From contig CAYSLC010000080.1 in the NCBI GenBank assembly GCA_964431545.1, forward strand, positions 1 through 21,630: a DNA stretch of 21,630 nucleotides, read 5' to 3'. The notes beneath the pieces are model-generated. The model was not told the origin of the DNA. It saw nothing but the letters and a program-made list of their open reading frames with translations, and ran no database searches. The translations under genes were made by a program, and so were the position numbers. This document shows, one piece after another, positions 13,256 through 20,046 of the stretch. Position 1 is the stretch's first letter. Each line of letters opens with the position of its first letter. The stretch comes from CAYSLC01 sp964431545. Lineage in GTDB: Bacteria; Desulfobacterota; Desulfobacteria; Desulfobacterales; JAABSP01.

Positions 13256-15031
13256 TCAGAAAGGCCAGAACACCGGTATAAACGCCGTCCCCATTCCCAG
13301 AACGATGAGGTTCAGGGGGATACCCAGCTTCAAATAGTCCCCGAACCGGTACGCCCCCGGGCCGTAGACCAGCAGGTTGGTCTGGTAGCCGATGGGGGTG
13401 GCGAAGCAGGCGCTGGCCCCGAAACAGACGGCGATGATGAAGGACCGGGGATCGACATTCAGACCATGGGCCGTGGAGACGGCGATGGGCAGCAGCAGGA
13501 CGGCGGTTGCGTTGTTGCTCAGAAGCTGGGTGCTGATGCTGGTGAAGAGCAGCATCCCGGCCAGTACCGTCCGGGGTCCAGCCCCCCGGAATAGGGAGAG
13601 GAAGAGATCGGCATAGAGCCTGGAGGCGCCGGTCTTCTGCATGGCGGTTCCCAGGGCGATGGTGCCGACGATGATCAGGAGCACGTCCCCCCGGAGTTCC
13701 CGGTAGGCGTCCCGAAGCTGGAGGCACCCCGCCGACACCATCAGGAAGACGGCGGTGACGGCGCAGACCATGATGTCGGCCAGGCCCGTGGAGGCGGCGA
13801 GGATCAGCCCCGCGAAGATGATCAGCGTCTGTTTTGCCTTCCGCTTGTGAAGGATCTCATGGTGGATGTCCTCCACGATAATCACGTCCGGCTCCCCCCG
13901 GAACCGATCGAGGGCGGACTTGCGGCACCGGGCCAGAATGATGTCCCCCACCCGAACCCGGACGTTCTGGACCCGTTGCTCGGTGTAGTGGAGGCCGCGG
14001 CTCTTCATGGCGATGACATGGATGTCCGGCGATCGGGCCAGGATGGTGTTCATGAGGCTGTCGCCGATGAGGGAGGATTGGGGCGGAATGATAAACTCCA
14101 CGATCACCGCCTCCTGATCCCCCACATGGTAGTTCAGTTCCGGATCCAGATGGGGCAGAACGACGGTCCCCGCCTGAAGGGCCGCCAGAAAATCGCCCGC
14201 CGCCCCCTTGACCAGAACCACGTCGTCCGGGGCCAGGTCGACGCTCTCCCGGTGGGGGTAGAAGATCTGGTGTTTGTGGACGACCTCGAAGACTTCGAAA
14301 CTCGGAAATTCCCCGGAAAAGGCCGTGTAGGAATCTTGGCCGATCAGGGGGCTCCCCTCCGGAATCTGAAGTTCGGCCAGGTATTTCCGGTGCTCCCCCT
14401 CCTCCAGTTCACAGGTGGGCACGGCGTGTCCCGGCATGATCCGCGGGGCCGCGAAGTAGAGAAAGGCGATCCCCACCACGGCGATGGGCACCCCCAGGAT
14501 GGAGAGTTCGAACATCGTGATGCCCCTGTATCCGAGGTCGATGGCCAGATCCCGGACGATAATGTTGGTGGAGGTGCCGATGAGGGTGCAGGTGCCGGCG
14601 AGAATGGAGGCGTAGGAGATGGGGATCAGGAATTTGGACGGGCTCAGATCGTACGCGCAGCTCAGATTGAGGATGATGGGAATGAAGAGGACCACCACCG
14701 GGGTGTTGTTGACGAAGGCGGACGCCACGGCGACGATCAGCAGCACCAGGAGCAGGGCCAGGTGGGAACCGCCCCTGGAGAGCGCGATGATCCGCTGGGC
14801 CATGAACCCAAGGGCCCCTGTCCGGATCATGGCCCGGCTGATGAGAAACATGGCCCCCACCGTCACCACCGCCGGGTTGGCGAACCCGGCCACCGCCTCC
14901 GTGGGAGAGAGGATCCCGGTCACCATGAGGGCTACGATGATACCGATGGCCGTGAGATCGACCGGCACGGCCTCGCTCATCAAAAAGAGGAGGGTGAGGA
15001 TCAGAACGGCGGTGACGATCCAGATGGACAC
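13256..15031 (-). CDS. SLC13/DASS-family permease with two RCK_C (TrkA-C) domains
   Basis: 591 residues in the standard layout: membrane half (1-200), two soluble RCK_C domains (about 215-290 and 305-390), membrane half (400-591). The first half contains SAFVNNTPVV and the cation/substrate loop GTSTNI (152-157); the second contains LLSNNATAVLLLP and ATPIGYQTN (544-552). These paired Asn/Thr loops form the Na+ and anion site in DASS transporters. Relatives carry sulfate, dicarboxylates or citrate by Na+ symport, and RCK_C domains may regulate by ligand binding. Substrate cannot be read from sequence; sulfate would suit a sulfate reducer but is only a guess. The start lies 12 bases after the lipoprotein stop, with a weak ribosome site, so translation may be coupled. 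Inner membrane. Confidence 0.9.
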   Translation of the reverse strand: MSIWIVTAVLILTLLFLMSEAVPVDLTAIGIIVALMVTGILSPTEAVAGFANPAVVTVGAMFLISRAMIRTGALGFMAQRIIALSRGGSHLALLLVLLIVAVASAFVNNTPVVVLFIPIILNLSCAYDLSPSKFLIPISYASILAGTCTLIGTSTNIIVRDLAIDLGYRGITMFELSILGVPIAVVGIAFLYFAAPRIMPGHAVPTCELEEGEHRKYLAELQIPEGSPLIGQDSYTAFSGEFPSFEVFEVVHKHQIFYPHRESVDLAPDDVVLVKGAAGDFLAALQAGTVVLPHLDPELNYHVGDQEAVIVEFIIPPQSSLIGDSLMNTILARSPDIHVIAMKSRGLHYTEQRVQNVRVRVGDIILARCRKSALDRFRGEPDVIIVEDIHHEILHKRKAKQTLIIFAGLILAASTGLADIMVCAVTAVFLMVSAGCLQLRDAYRELRGDVLLIIVGTIALGTAMQKTGASRLYADLFLSLFRGAGPRTVLAGMLLFTSISTQLLSNNATAVLLLPIAVSTAHGLNVDPRSFIIAVCFGASACFATPIGYQTNLLVYGPGAYRFGDYLKLGIPLNLIVLGMGTAFIPVFWPF

Positions 15032-15043
15032 CGAACGAAACCC

Positions 15044-15262
15044 CTATTTTATTTCCAGGTCTTCCAGCCGATCCTTCGCCTTTGCGGCGTATTCGCTCCC
15101 GGGATAATCCGCCACGATCTCCCGGTAGAGCTTCCGGGCGTGTTCGGGGTTGTTCTGCAGCTCCTCCAGCTTGGCGGTATCGTAGAGTTCCTTGGCCCTG
15201 TCGGTGCAGCCGGAGACGGCCAGGGCGAGCATCAGCATCAGAAAGACAATTGCCTGTTTCAT
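15044..15262 (-). CDS. Small TPR-like lipoprotein
   Basis: 72 residues. A signal peptide with lipobox VSGC gives a lipidated Cys19; Thr20 at +2 favours the outer membrane. The mature 54 residues form about one and a half helical hairpins of tetratricopeptide type (ELYDTAKLEEL, HARKLYREIVADYPGSEYA), like the TPR unit of BamD/YbgF-type proteins. Repeats in this family usually come in longer arrays, so this is a minimal member and may bind a partner rather than act alone. It is first in the operon with the SLC13 permease, 12 bases upstream of it. The ribosome site is weak. A near-consensus promoter lies at 15389-15417, with a leader of about 120 bases. Confidence 0.85.
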   Translation of the reverse strand: MKQAIVFLMLMLALAVSGCTDRAKELYDTAKLEELQNNPEHARKLYREIVADYPGSEYAAKAKDRLEDLEIK

Positions 15263-15296
15263 CTCGATAATGGTATCCTGTTTCCCTTCGGAGGCG

Positions 15297-15335
15297 CCGG
15301 AGCCGCTTTCATGGAAACGGACGGGGCGGCTCCGG
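15297..15335 (-). promoter_or_regulatory. GC-rich leader hairpin upstream of the lipoprotein/permease operon
   Basis: CCGGAGCCGC (15297-15306) and GCGGCTCCGG (15326-15335) form a perfect 10-bp stem around a 19-base loop, which itself contains TTTC-ATG-GAAA. It lies in the predicted 5' leader, about 35 bases before the lipoprotein ATG. No U-tract follows on either strand, so a simple terminator is unlikely; stability or translation control is possible. Confidence 0.4.
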
Positions 15336-15351
15336 GGGCCGTGAAGATCGG

Positions 15352-15379
15352 GTCATCGTGGTTCCGTCATCGTGGTTCC
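15352..15379. repeat. Perfect 14-bp tandem direct repeat
   Basis: GTCATCGTGGTTCC occurs twice with no spacer (15352-15365 and 15366-15379). It begins about 10 bases downstream of the -10 box of the minus-strand promoter, where an operator could sit. Confidence 0.8.
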
Positions 15380-15388
15380 ATGGGATGG

Positions 15389-15417
15389 CCTATAGAATCG
15401 TTGGTGGGATTTGTCAA
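15389..15417 (-). promoter_or_regulatory. Near-consensus sigma70 promoter of the lipoprotein/permease operon
   Basis: On the minus strand: TTGACA (15412-15417), 17-base spacer, TATAGG (15389-15394). Predicted start is near 15382. The -35 region is palindromic in effect (TTGTCAA on plus, TTGACAA on minus), and on the plus strand TTGTCA with TAAATC (15433-15438, 16-base spacer) could serve the divergent 15488 gene, with low confidence. Confidence 0.7.
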
Positions 15418-15476
15418 GGGGTTCTTCATTCGTAAATCGTCAATTTCCTTAAAAAGACGGGCGGAACACCCCGGGC

Positions 15477-15481
15477 GGAGG
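15477..15481 (+). promoter_or_regulatory. Ribosome binding site fixing the start of the 144-residue protein
   Basis: GGAGG, 6 bases before ATG 15488. The same frame is open far upstream (to 13847) but only as antisense of the permease, so this site marks the true start. Confidence 0.75.
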
Positions 15482-15487
15482 ATCGTG

Positions 15488-15922
15488 ATGGACCGATACA
15501 AGGAGCGTCTCGACACGTTGAAAACCAAGCTGGTCACCGAAGAGGAATTCGGCGCCATCTACGACTATTTCTTCTCCCACCTCGCGGAGGATCGGGCGTT
15601 TCTCAACTACGGCAAACGGACCAAAAATCCGTTCCTCAAGTCGATGTTGAAGATGATCGCCGAACAACTCTTCGGCGAGGGGGGTCAGGTGACCAATCTG
15701 ATGATCATCAAGACGAAAAAGTCGAAATTCTATCACGGCAGTTGCTTCATCAACGGCCGGATGGCGGGGATCCTCTACTTTGAGGATATCGAGATGGGCA
15801 TCGCGGCCGTCTCTATGTCGATGATCACGGGCGAGGTCAAGTACATCCGCTTCACCGCCACCTCCATCGACGGGGACAAGACGGTGGTGCTCCCCCAGGG
15901 GGGCAAGAAGACGATCCATTGA
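15488..15922 (+). CDS. Unknown 144-residue cytoplasmic protein
   Basis: I do not recognise the family. No signal peptide or membrane segment. The N-terminal half (1-60) is helical and charged (YKERLDTLKTKLVTEEEFG, FFSHLAEDRAFLNYG). The C-terminal half alternates short beta strands and turns (TNLMIIKTKKSKFYHGSCF, GRMAGILYFEDIEMGIAAV, RFTATSIDGDKTVVLP), suggesting an alpha + beta-barrel or sheet fold. One Cys (C86). Codon use is GC-rich like the neighbours. The gene is divergent from the lipoprotein/permease operon and could share the 225-base regulatory region 15263-15487 with it. After the stop, 81 bases up to the assembly gap contain only a 12-bp palindrome (CCGACGCGTCGG, 15943-15954) and no gene I can support. 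Confidence 0.85.
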   Translation: MDRYKERLDTLKTKLVTEEEFGAIYDYFFSHLAEDRAFLNYGKRTKNPFLKSMLKMIAEQLFGEGGQVTNLMIIKTKKSKFYHGSCFINGRMAGILYFEDIEMGIAAVSMSMITGEVKYIRFTATSIDGDKTVVLPQGGKKTIH

Positions 15923-16003
15923 CTCCGGGCGGCCCTACCCCACCGACGCGTCGGAGAGGAGTCGATCGGCGCGGCCTCAAGCGTCGGGATCGACCCCGGA
16001 TCC

Positions 16004-16103
16004 NNNNNNNNNNNNNNNNNNNNNNNNNNNNNNNNNNNNNNNNNNNNNNNNNNNNNNNNNNNNNNNNNNNNNNNNNNNNNNNNNNNNNNNNNNNNNNNNN
16101 NNN
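16004..16103. other. Assembly gap (100 Ns)
   Basis: Exactly 100 Ns, the conventional scaffold spacer for a gap of unknown size. It begins 81 bases after the 144-residue gene and ends 5 bases before the dppF stop. Any gene that follows dppF in its operon would be hidden here, and adjacency of the two sides rests on scaffolding only. Confidence 0.98.
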
Positions 16104-16108
16104 GGAAG

Positions 16109-17125
16109 CTACACCCGCCCCTCCTCCACCCCGTGGCAGGCGACCTGGGTCCCGGAATCGAGGCGCAAGGGCTTCGGGATCTCGGACGCGCACCGCTTTC
16201 CGTCGGAATGGGGGCACCGGCCGTGGAAGACGCAGCCGGACGGCAGATCGATGGGGGTGGGGACATCCCCCTTGAGCCGTTCGTGGTCGAACCCTTTGGC
16301 GCCGAGCCTCGGGATGGCGGAGAGCAGGGCCTGGGTGTAGGGGTGGCGGGGGGCCTCGAAGAGGATGTCGGTCCCGGCCAGCTCGCACAACGTGCCCAGA
16401 TACATGACGGCCACCCGGTTGGAGATGTGCTCCACCACCGAGAGGTCATGGCTGATGAAGAGGTAGGTGAGGCCCCGCTGCTCCTGGAGATCCATCATCA
16501 GGTTGAGGATCTGGGCCTGGATGGAGACATCCAGGGCGGCGATGGGCTCGTCGGCCACGATGAACTCCGGGTCCACGGCCAGGGCCCGGGCGATGGAGAT
16601 CCGCTGGCGCTGGCCGCCGGAGAACTCATGGGGGTAGCGGTCCCGCCATTCGGGATCGACCCCCACCTGCCGCATGATCTCTTCGACCCGCTCCCGCACT
16701 TCCGCGACGGGGGTCTCGGGCCGGTGAAACCGGATCGGCTCCTCGAGAATCTGGCGGACGCTCATCCGCGGATTGAGGGAGGCGTAGGGGTCCTGAAACA
16801 CCATCTGCATCCGGGTGCGGTATGCCTTCATATGGGTTCGGGACAGATTGTCGATGCGCTTTCCCCGATAATGGACTTCGCCGCTGTTGGGGGGATAGAG
16901 CCGCATGACCGTCCGGGCCAATGTCGATTTGCCGCAGCCCGACTCCCCCACCACGCTGACCGTCTCTCCGTCATGGATGTCGAAGGTCACCCCGTTCACG
17001 GCATGGACGATCTCCTGCCGCCGCGCGATCCGTCCGTTTTCGAATCGGAACTGTTCCAGCCACCCGCCGGTGATATCGAAGTGCTTGACCACATTCCGCA
17101 CGCTCAACAGCACGTTGTTCCCCAT
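16109..17125 (-). CDS. dppF: Peptide ABC transporter, ATP-binding protein (DppF/OppF type)
   Basis: 338 residues. Walker A GESGCGKST is at 60-68, the ABC signature FSGGQRQR at 168-175, and Walker B FIVADEP with catalytic E193. The switch His is in FISHD. The oligopeptide/dipeptide-type C-terminal extension is present with four Cys (298, 304, 312, 330), which in the E. coli Dpp system bind a [4Fe-4S] cluster. It hydrolyses ATP to power import through DppB/DppC as a heterodimer with DppD. ATG 17125 is chosen (GAGG 8 bases before; 10 bases after the dppD stop) rather than the longer open frame to 17413, which is antiparallel overlap with dppD. It is the last gene before the gap. Confidence 0.93.
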   Translation of the reverse strand: MGNNVLLSVRNVVKHFDITGGWLEQFRFENGRIARRQEIVHAVNGVTFDIHDGETVSVVGESGCGKSTLARTVMRLYPPNSGEVHYRGKRIDNLSRTHMKAYRTRMQMVFQDPYASLNPRMSVRQILEEPIRFHRPETPVAEVRERVEEIMRQVGVDPEWRDRYPHEFSGGQRQRISIARALAVDPEFIVADEPIAALDVSIQAQILNLMMDLQEQRGLTYLFISHDLSVVEHISNRVAVMYLGTLCELAGTDILFEAPRHPYTQALLSAIPRLGAKGFDHERLKGDVPTPIDLPSGCVFHGRCPHSDGKRCASEIPKPLRLDSGTQVACHGVEEGRV

Positions 17126-17135
17126 GTTCACAACC

Positions 17136-18104
17136 TCAATCCAGCAGATGGCAGGCGGCCAGGCACCCGGCGGACTTGGGGGCCAGCGGCGGGGTTTCCC
17201 GGCGGCAGATCTCCTCGCACCAGGAGCACCGGTTGTTGAAGGGACACGCATCCGGTATCCCCAGAAGGTTGGGCATGGAGCCTGGAATCTGGTTGAGCCG
17301 GCCTTTCCGTCCCACCTTCTGGGGCAGCGCGGCCAGCAGCCCCCGGGTATAGGGATGTTGGGGATCGGAGATGATCTGTCCGGTCTCCCCCAGCTCCATG
17401 ACGGCGCCGGCATACATCACCGCGATCCGCTCGGCCACCTGAGAGACCACCGCCAGGTCATGGGTGATGAGGATCAGCCCCATCCGCTCGGACCGGCAGA
17501 GGTCCAGCAGCAGGGCCATGATGTCGGCCTGAATGGTGACGTCCAGGGCGGTGGTCGGCTCGTCGGCGATGATCAGGGCCGGCGAGGTGAGCAGCGCGAT
17601 GGCGATGACGATCCGCTGGCGCATGCCGCCGGAGAACTCGTGGGGATACTGCCGAAGCCGTTTCTCCGGCGCGGGGATGGCCACCTTCCGGATCCGGTCC
17701 ATGGCGATCTCGGCCGCCTCCTTGTCGGAGATCCGCCGGTGGGCCTTGAGGGTTTCGATCATCTGGGTGCCGATGGTGAGCACCGGGTTGAGGGTCATCA
17801 TCGGGTCCTGGAAGATCATGCTGATCCGGTCGCCCCGGATGCGGCGCATCTCCTCCTCGGAGAGCGCCGTCAACTCCTTGCCCTGAAACTGAATCGACCC
17901 GCCGGCGATGAACCCGGGCTTGCTCACCATGTTGATGATACCGAATCCGGCCACCGATTTCCCGGCTCCCGATTCCCCCACAATCCCCAGCCGATCCCCC
18001 TCGGACAGGTCGAAGCCGACCCGGTTGACGGCGGTGAGAACCCCCTGGCGCAGCCGAAAGCTGATGGTCAGATCCCTGACCGATAAGAGCGGTTCCCTGG
18101 CCAC
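17136..18104 (-). CDS. dppD: Peptide ABC transporter, ATP-binding protein (DppD/OppD type)
   Basis: 322 residues from GTG 18104. Walker A GESGAGKS is at 43-50, signature FSGGMRQR at 157-164, Walker B LIIADEP with E182, and the H-loop ITHD. The C-terminal Cys-rich tail (Cys 287, 293, 296, 300, 314, 318) contains the CPFNNRC motif typical of OppD/DppD and a probable Fe-S site. It pairs with DppF to energise the permease. AAGGAG, located in the end of dppC, lies 5 bases before the GTG, and the dppC stop is only 2 bases upstream, so translation is coupled. The frame is open back to 18500, but that segment is antiparallel to dppC and lacks ATPase sequence. Confidence 0.93.
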   Translation of the reverse strand: MAREPLLSVRDLTISFRLRQGVLTAVNRVGFDLSEGDRLGIVGESGAGKSVAGFGIINMVSKPGFIAGGSIQFQGKELTALSEEEMRRIRGDRISMIFQDPMMTLNPVLTIGTQMIETLKAHRRISDKEAAEIAMDRIRKVAIPAPEKRLRQYPHEFSGGMRQRIVIAIALLTSPALIIADEPTTALDVTIQADIMALLLDLCRSERMGLILITHDLAVVSQVAERIAVMYAGAVMELGETGQIISDPQHPYTRGLLAALPQKVGRKGRLNQIPGSMPNLLGIPDACPFNNRCSWCEEICRRETPPLAPKSAGCLAACHLLD

Positions 18105-18106
18105 GG

Positions 18107-19027
18107 CTACTCCTTGTACAGCTTGGGGTTGAGGAAATCCCGCAGCCAGTCCCCCAATAAATTGATGGAGAGGATCAGGAGCACCAGGGCGATGCCGGGA
18201 AAGAGGGTGATCCACCAGGAGCCGGAAAAGATGTAGTCGAACCCCGCCTTGATGAGCGAGCCGAGAGAGGGCCGGGTCACCGGCATGCCGAGCCCGATGA
18301 AGGAGAGGGCCGCCTCGCTCATGATGGCGTTGGCCACCTGGACCGTGGAGATCACCAGGACCGGGGTCATGGTGTTGGGCAGAATCTGCCGCCACATGAT
18401 GCGCATGGGGCTGAGGCCGATCACCCGGGCCGCCTCCACGTATTCCTTCTTCTTTTCGGCCATCACCGATGCCCGAACGGTCCGGGCGTACTGGGGCCAT
18501 TCGGCGAATCCGATGATGAGGATGAGCAGCGGAATGGCGAACTCCTCGTACACCCCCATGCCGAAGGCGGCCTGGAACAGGGCCCCGAAGAAGATGGCGA
18601 CCATGTAGGTGGAAAAAGAGAGCTGCACATCCGCCATCCGCATCAGAACCGCATCGAACCGCTTGCCCTGGTATCCGGCCAGGAGCCCGAGGATGATCCC
18701 GATCAGGGACTGAAGGGCCACCGCCCCGAGGCCGATGATGATGGAGACCCGCATGCCGTAAAGGATCGTGGAGAGCATGTCCCGGCCCTGGGAATCGGTC
18801 CCCAGGGGAAACCGGTCGTCGCTGTTCTCCAGCCAGATCGGGGGCAGTTCCGAATCCATGATATCGATGGTGGTGGTGTCGTACGGGTCATGGGGGGCGA
18901 TCAGGGGGGCCCCGAAGCTGGTGACCACCAGCACCGCCAGGCAGATGGAGCTGAACAGGGCCACGGGGTCCCGGAGAAAGTTGTGGAGAAAGTAGGAGTC
19001 ACGGAGACGCCGCCAGCGGGAAGGCAT
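18107..19027 (-). CDS. dppC: Peptide ABC transporter, permease DppC/OppC type
   Basis: 306 residues, about six membrane helices. The N-terminal cytoplasmic segment is followed by a first helix (LFSSICLAVLVVTSF) and the family motif PHDPYDT. A GTDSQGRDMLSTILYG block is typical of DppC/OppC/NikC. The EAA-type coupling loop EYVEAARVIGLSPMRIMW is present in the second half, where the ATPases dock. The ATG at 19027 is preceded by GGGGAGGAAA and lies 2 bases after the dppB stop. It forms the translocation pore with DppB in the inner membrane. The neighbouring five-gene set is complete, so a peptide (or nickel-peptide) importer is likely. Confidence 0.93.
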   Translation of the reverse strand: MPSRWRRLRDSYFLHNFLRDPVALFSSICLAVLVVTSFGAPLIAPHDPYDTTTIDIMDSELPPIWLENSDDRFPLGTDSQGRDMLSTILYGMRVSIIIGLGAVALQSLIGIILGLLAGYQGKRFDAVLMRMADVQLSFSTYMVAIFFGALFQAAFGMGVYEEFAIPLLILIIGFAEWPQYARTVRASVMAEKKKEYVEAARVIGLSPMRIMWRQILPNTMTPVLVISTVQVANAIMSEAALSFIGLGMPVTRPSLGSLIKAGFDYIFSGSWWITLFPGIALVLLILSINLLGDWLRDFLNPKLYKE

Positions 19028-19029
19028 CG

Positions 19030-20007
19030 CTATTTCCTCCCCGAGATGCGGACCGTGGGGTTGACCAGCCCATAGATCAGGTCCACCACGGTATTGACCA
19101 CCACGAAGAGGAAGCCCACAAAGACCAGATAGGCGACCATCAGGGAGGTATCGGCCCGCTGCACCGCTTCGATGAACATGGAACCCATCCCCTGCCATTG
19201 AAACACCGTTTCGGTGAGGATGGTAAAGGCGATCAGGGTGCCGAGCTGCACCCCGCCCACGGTGATCACGGGAAGCAGGGTGTTCTTAAAGGCATGAAGG
19301 AAGAGCACCCGTCTTTGCTTCAGCCCCTTGGCCCGGGCGTATTTGATGTATTCGGATTCGAGCACCTCCTTCATCTCGGCCCGGATCAGGCGGATAAAGA
19401 GCGGCAGCATGATGGACGAAAGGGCGATGCTGGGCAGCACCAGGTGTTCCAGCCCGTCGAGGGTGAAGAATCCCGACTGCCATCCCGGAAAGATCTCCAC
19501 CAGTTCCCCCCGGCCGAAGGACGGGAACCAGCCCAGATGGACGGAGAAGATGTAGATCAGCAGAATGGCGGTCAAAAAGACCGGAATCGAGACCCCGACG
19601 ATGCTGGCCCCCATGAAAAACCGGGAGAGGGGATGGCGGGGTTTGACCGCCGCGTAGATGCCGATGGGGATGGAAAAGAGGATCACGATGATCGAGGTGG
19701 CGAAGACCAATTCGAGGGTGGCCGGCGCCTTGTTCAGAATCACCTCGGTCGCCGGCCGTTTGAAATAAAAGGAGTTCCCCAGGTCCCCTTCCAGCGCATT
19801 GCCGAGAAACCGGCCCCACTGGATCAGAAACGGGTCGTTGAGCCCGAGCTGGTCCCGAATGGCCTCCCGCTCCGCGGCGGAGACGGAGATGCCGGTGATC
19901 TCCCGAATCGGGTCGCCCACCGATTGTTTGATGGTAAACCCGATCAGGCTGATCACCAGCATCACGAAAACGGCCTGGATGACGCGCCGGATAAAAAAGG
20001 CGATCAC
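19030..20007 (-). CDS. dppB: Peptide ABC transporter, permease DppB/OppB type
   Basis: 325 residues with about six membrane helices. It begins with the family N-terminus MIAFFIRRVIQAVFVMLVIS (start codon GTG 20007). The periplasmic segment carries LGLNDPFLIQWGRFLGNAL and GDLGNSF, the standard DppB signature. The coupling loop EYIKYARAKGLKQRRVLF is present. The ribosome site is weak (GTAGG region), so coupling to the upstream gene is possible. It is 39 bases after the stop of the binding protein gene and 2 bases before dppC. Role: half of the inner-membrane pore of the importer. Confidence 0.93.
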   Translation of the reverse strand: MIAFFIRRVIQAVFVMLVISLIGFTIKQSVGDPIREITGISVSAAEREAIRDQLGLNDPFLIQWGRFLGNALEGDLGNSFYFKRPATEVILNKAPATLELVFATSIIVILFSIPIGIYAAVKPRHPLSRFFMGASIVGVSIPVFLTAILLIYIFSVHLGWFPSFGRGELVEIFPGWQSGFFTLDGLEHLVLPSIALSSIMLPLFIRLIRAEMKEVLESEYIKYARAKGLKQRRVLFLHAFKNTLLPVITVGGVQLGTLIAFTILTETVFQWQGMGSMFIEAVQRADTSLMVAYLVFVGFLFVVVNTVVDLIYGLVNPTVRISGRK

Positions 20008-20046
20008 GTCAGCCTACCCGAGGAACCCCGATGATTCAATCTCCCG

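Noticed and set aside
15352..15379. CRISPR array or mobile-element end
   Set aside because: Only two 14-bp copies with no spacer and no cas genes, transposase or terminal inverted repeats nearby.
13847..15487. Upstream extension of the 15488 frame on the plus strand
   Set aside because: It runs antisense through the SLC13 permease and lipoprotein; the GGAGG site and a protein-like composition begin only at 15488.
15775..16449. Minus-strand frames that run across the N gap
   Set aside because: They are open only because Ns have no stops; the real sequence on the right is dppF in another frame and on the left the antisense of the 144-residue gene.
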